Assembly: GCA_903813345.2 (NCBI GenBank)
Contig: CAIIXF020000006.1
Span: 32,498,710 to 32,558,709 of the forward strand
Direction of reading: 5' to 3'
Length of the DNA stretch: 60,000 nt
Source of the DNA: Owenia fusiformis
Taxonomy: Eukaryota; Annelida; Polychaeta; Sabellida; Oweniidae
In this document: positions 58,201-60,000 of the stretch, piece by piece
Numbering within the stretch: the first letter of the stretch is position 1
How the letters are laid out: the number at the start of each line of letters is the position of its first letter
Translations under genes and position numbers: made by a program
Notes under the pieces: generated by a model
What the model was told of the DNA's origin: nothing
What the model saw: the letters and a program-made list of their open reading frames with translations, nothing else
Databases searched by the model: none

Positions 58201-60000
58201 TCTTATCGATTTGGATAATTCTTTGTCACATGGTGTAATTAAAACAATTTGATTGGTTAAACTTAAACATAGAACAAAGTTAAATTGTATTTTTGAATTT
58301 TTTTGGAGTTTTTTTATGGACAATTTGACACTGAAAAGCAGGCTATTGAGAGGAGATAAAGGTAAGGGAATATCACATGAAGAAAGAGGATGATTTAAAT
58401 AGTGGAAATCTGTGGAAATCTCAATTTTTCAAAAATGGCACTTGGGACATTATTATTCTCATACGACGATAAATAGTTTCCAAGTTGTAAAACAGTGATT
58501 GCAAATGTGATATTCGTTGCATTGTTGTTATTTGTACATTATCAACTCAAAACCTAGCTCTTGTGGCATTGTGTTCTTCAAACAAGACCCTTTAACGTGG
58601 TTCATAACATGAACGAGTTCCTATAAAATATTTCCTAAATATGTAAAGTATCTAATGAAACAATTTGACTAACATTTTGATACACTTAGCAATCCAATCT
58701 GTGTTAGAGATTAATCGAGGGAGCAATTTGGTTGTATAACAAACTCTCATCCAGTATTTGCATTCACATCTGCGTTATGTAACACACTTGATTTTTATTC
58801 ACAAGTACAAATTCACCAAATAACTTATATCAAAAAGCTCTCGATTGTTGAATTCAGCTTGTATTGAAAGATTAATTTCAATAAAATGTACAATTACACA
58901 TCCCACAGGTGCTAATCAATCCCTTAAAGATTTCTGACCGTTTTGCATTTACAAAAATATCATAATACATAAGAACATAGTCTTGTGTGATCTGATTCCT
59001 AAAGCTTCCTGGAGAGTTAAAACCCAAATCTTTAAACTCCATCTGATCTCAAAGCTGACTTTACTTTAGGTTCACAGCCGAGTGATCTTACCCTGTTGTG
59101 TACCCACGTTTTTGTGGAAAGATGATTAAAAGTGGCTTACCCTAAAGAAATCAATAAGCACCTCTTTTGTGCTGTATTATATTATTCACTAGATTGTTTT
59201 GTGAATTTAAGATGCAATTTGGGACTCTTTGACAATGTGTTAAAAAAAACAGTAGCAAAGGGAACATAAAAGGCTGACATTTTGAAACAACATGTATATA
59301 ATATTGATACAACATTGTAACTTACTTTTTTATTAAACAAGCCCGTCTGATTTTGATTTTTACCTTTAAATGAAGCTCAAAGAAACAGAAGCCCTTCACT
59401 ACTTTGCCAATGGAAATCAAATAATTTAATAGACATTTAATTACTCTCGTGATCAAAACACATAATAATAAGAACAACAAACACTATGAATGTGAATTAT
59501 AACTGACTGACTTAAAGAGGTCTGAATATGAACATCATGAAGAATCAGTTGATACATGAATTGAAACGCTGTCAAACTTTCAATATTGTCAGTTAATGTA
59601 AGACATAACAGAATCACATTCTATACTCTATACTATTGTCCCCAGTTTCGTGCGACGTGTATTTACGTTTTTTATTTGTCAAGCCATTTTGGCAATGCCA
59701 ATTCTCACGATAAACGAGATTTAGCCAGTGACGTCAGTCTATTTGTAAACAAATAACACGTGGAGCGGACGGAGCAACATTACAGAAGCGTATTGATAAA
59801 TTCCATTTGTGCGGGAATTTATTAGATCTAGTCATTTATTATCATTATCCCGATTAATTTTCTTCATTTATAGTAAATAGAGCGGAAATATTCATGAAGA
59901 AGGCCGAGGTAATCAAGTGGTCATGTGTTGTCAAAGTTCCAAAATTTGCATATCTCGTTTGGATCTCGTGAACTCAAACGTCCTTGACATTGATTTCGCG
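58201..60000. other. No gene recognised; CRE-like site near the end
   Basis: AT-rich sequence without repeats matching the rest of the window. At 59729-59736 there is a TGACGTCA palindrome in a locally more GC-rich stretch (59640-59790). It could be a promoter element, but no exon was seen to support this. Confidence 0.3.

Overview
The window looks like transposon-dense animal DNA, most likely from a mollusc or another lophotrochozoan. That is an inference from three things: an intron-split glycosyltransferase gene, several non-LTR retrotransposon families, and elements ending in (ACGG)n runs. There is no operon structure, rRNA gene, convincing tRNA gene or CRISPR array. Almost every long reading frame belongs to a mobile element or is an accident of a repeat.

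Only one host gene is well supported. Three minus-strand exons (46515-46297, 46023-45884, 45439-44580) join in phase. They encode the second half of the catalytic domain and the ricin-type lectin domain of a polypeptide N-acetylgalactosaminyltransferase. The 5' exons were not found. A weak candidate first exon of another gene lies at 9904-9768 (minus).

Layout. 1-2110: a repeat family built of chained 85-150 bp hairpins (copy A). 2400-6566: a 4.2 kb element with long terminal inverted repeats (TIRs), carrying two small TTACGCGG elements. 7984-8199: a mariner-type miniature element. 8791-10138: a dispersed repeat also found at 35972-36430. 10139-10696 and 20707-21230: copy B of the hairpin family, split by a 10 kb insertion (10697-20706). 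That insertion holds a ~340 bp tandem array, which is itself split by a nearly complete but broken LINE (12424-16918), and a 997 bp element with minisatellite ends (19132-20128). 22156-28020: a giant inverted repeat with extreme strand asymmetry. 28365-29158: a short deletion relative of the 10 kb element. 29159-30350: an element with (CCGT)n and GTCCA repeats. 30370-35118: a second decayed LINE, interrupted by TTACGCGG elements nested in each other. 35119-37785: dispersed repeats. 37931-41237: a 3.3 kb TIR element carrying a 16 bp minisatellite and hairpin copy D. 41620-42247: a clean TTACGCGG element. 43081-44155 and 50067-50818: two (ACGG)n elements. 44580-46515: the GALNT exons. 48321-49249: a decayed mariner. 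49531-49890: a LINE endonuclease fragment. 52736-53762: a 5'-truncated LINE with target duplication and A-rich tail. 57421-58200: a rearranged mariner. 58201-60000: nothing recognised.

The most informative signal is stratigraphy. Target-site duplications and empty-site comparisons give an insertion order at several loci and define a 628-631 bp non-autonomous element family. It has a TGTTACGCGG terminus, 5 bp target duplications, and internal arrays of a 22 bp unit in both orientations. No transposase that could move it is visible here.
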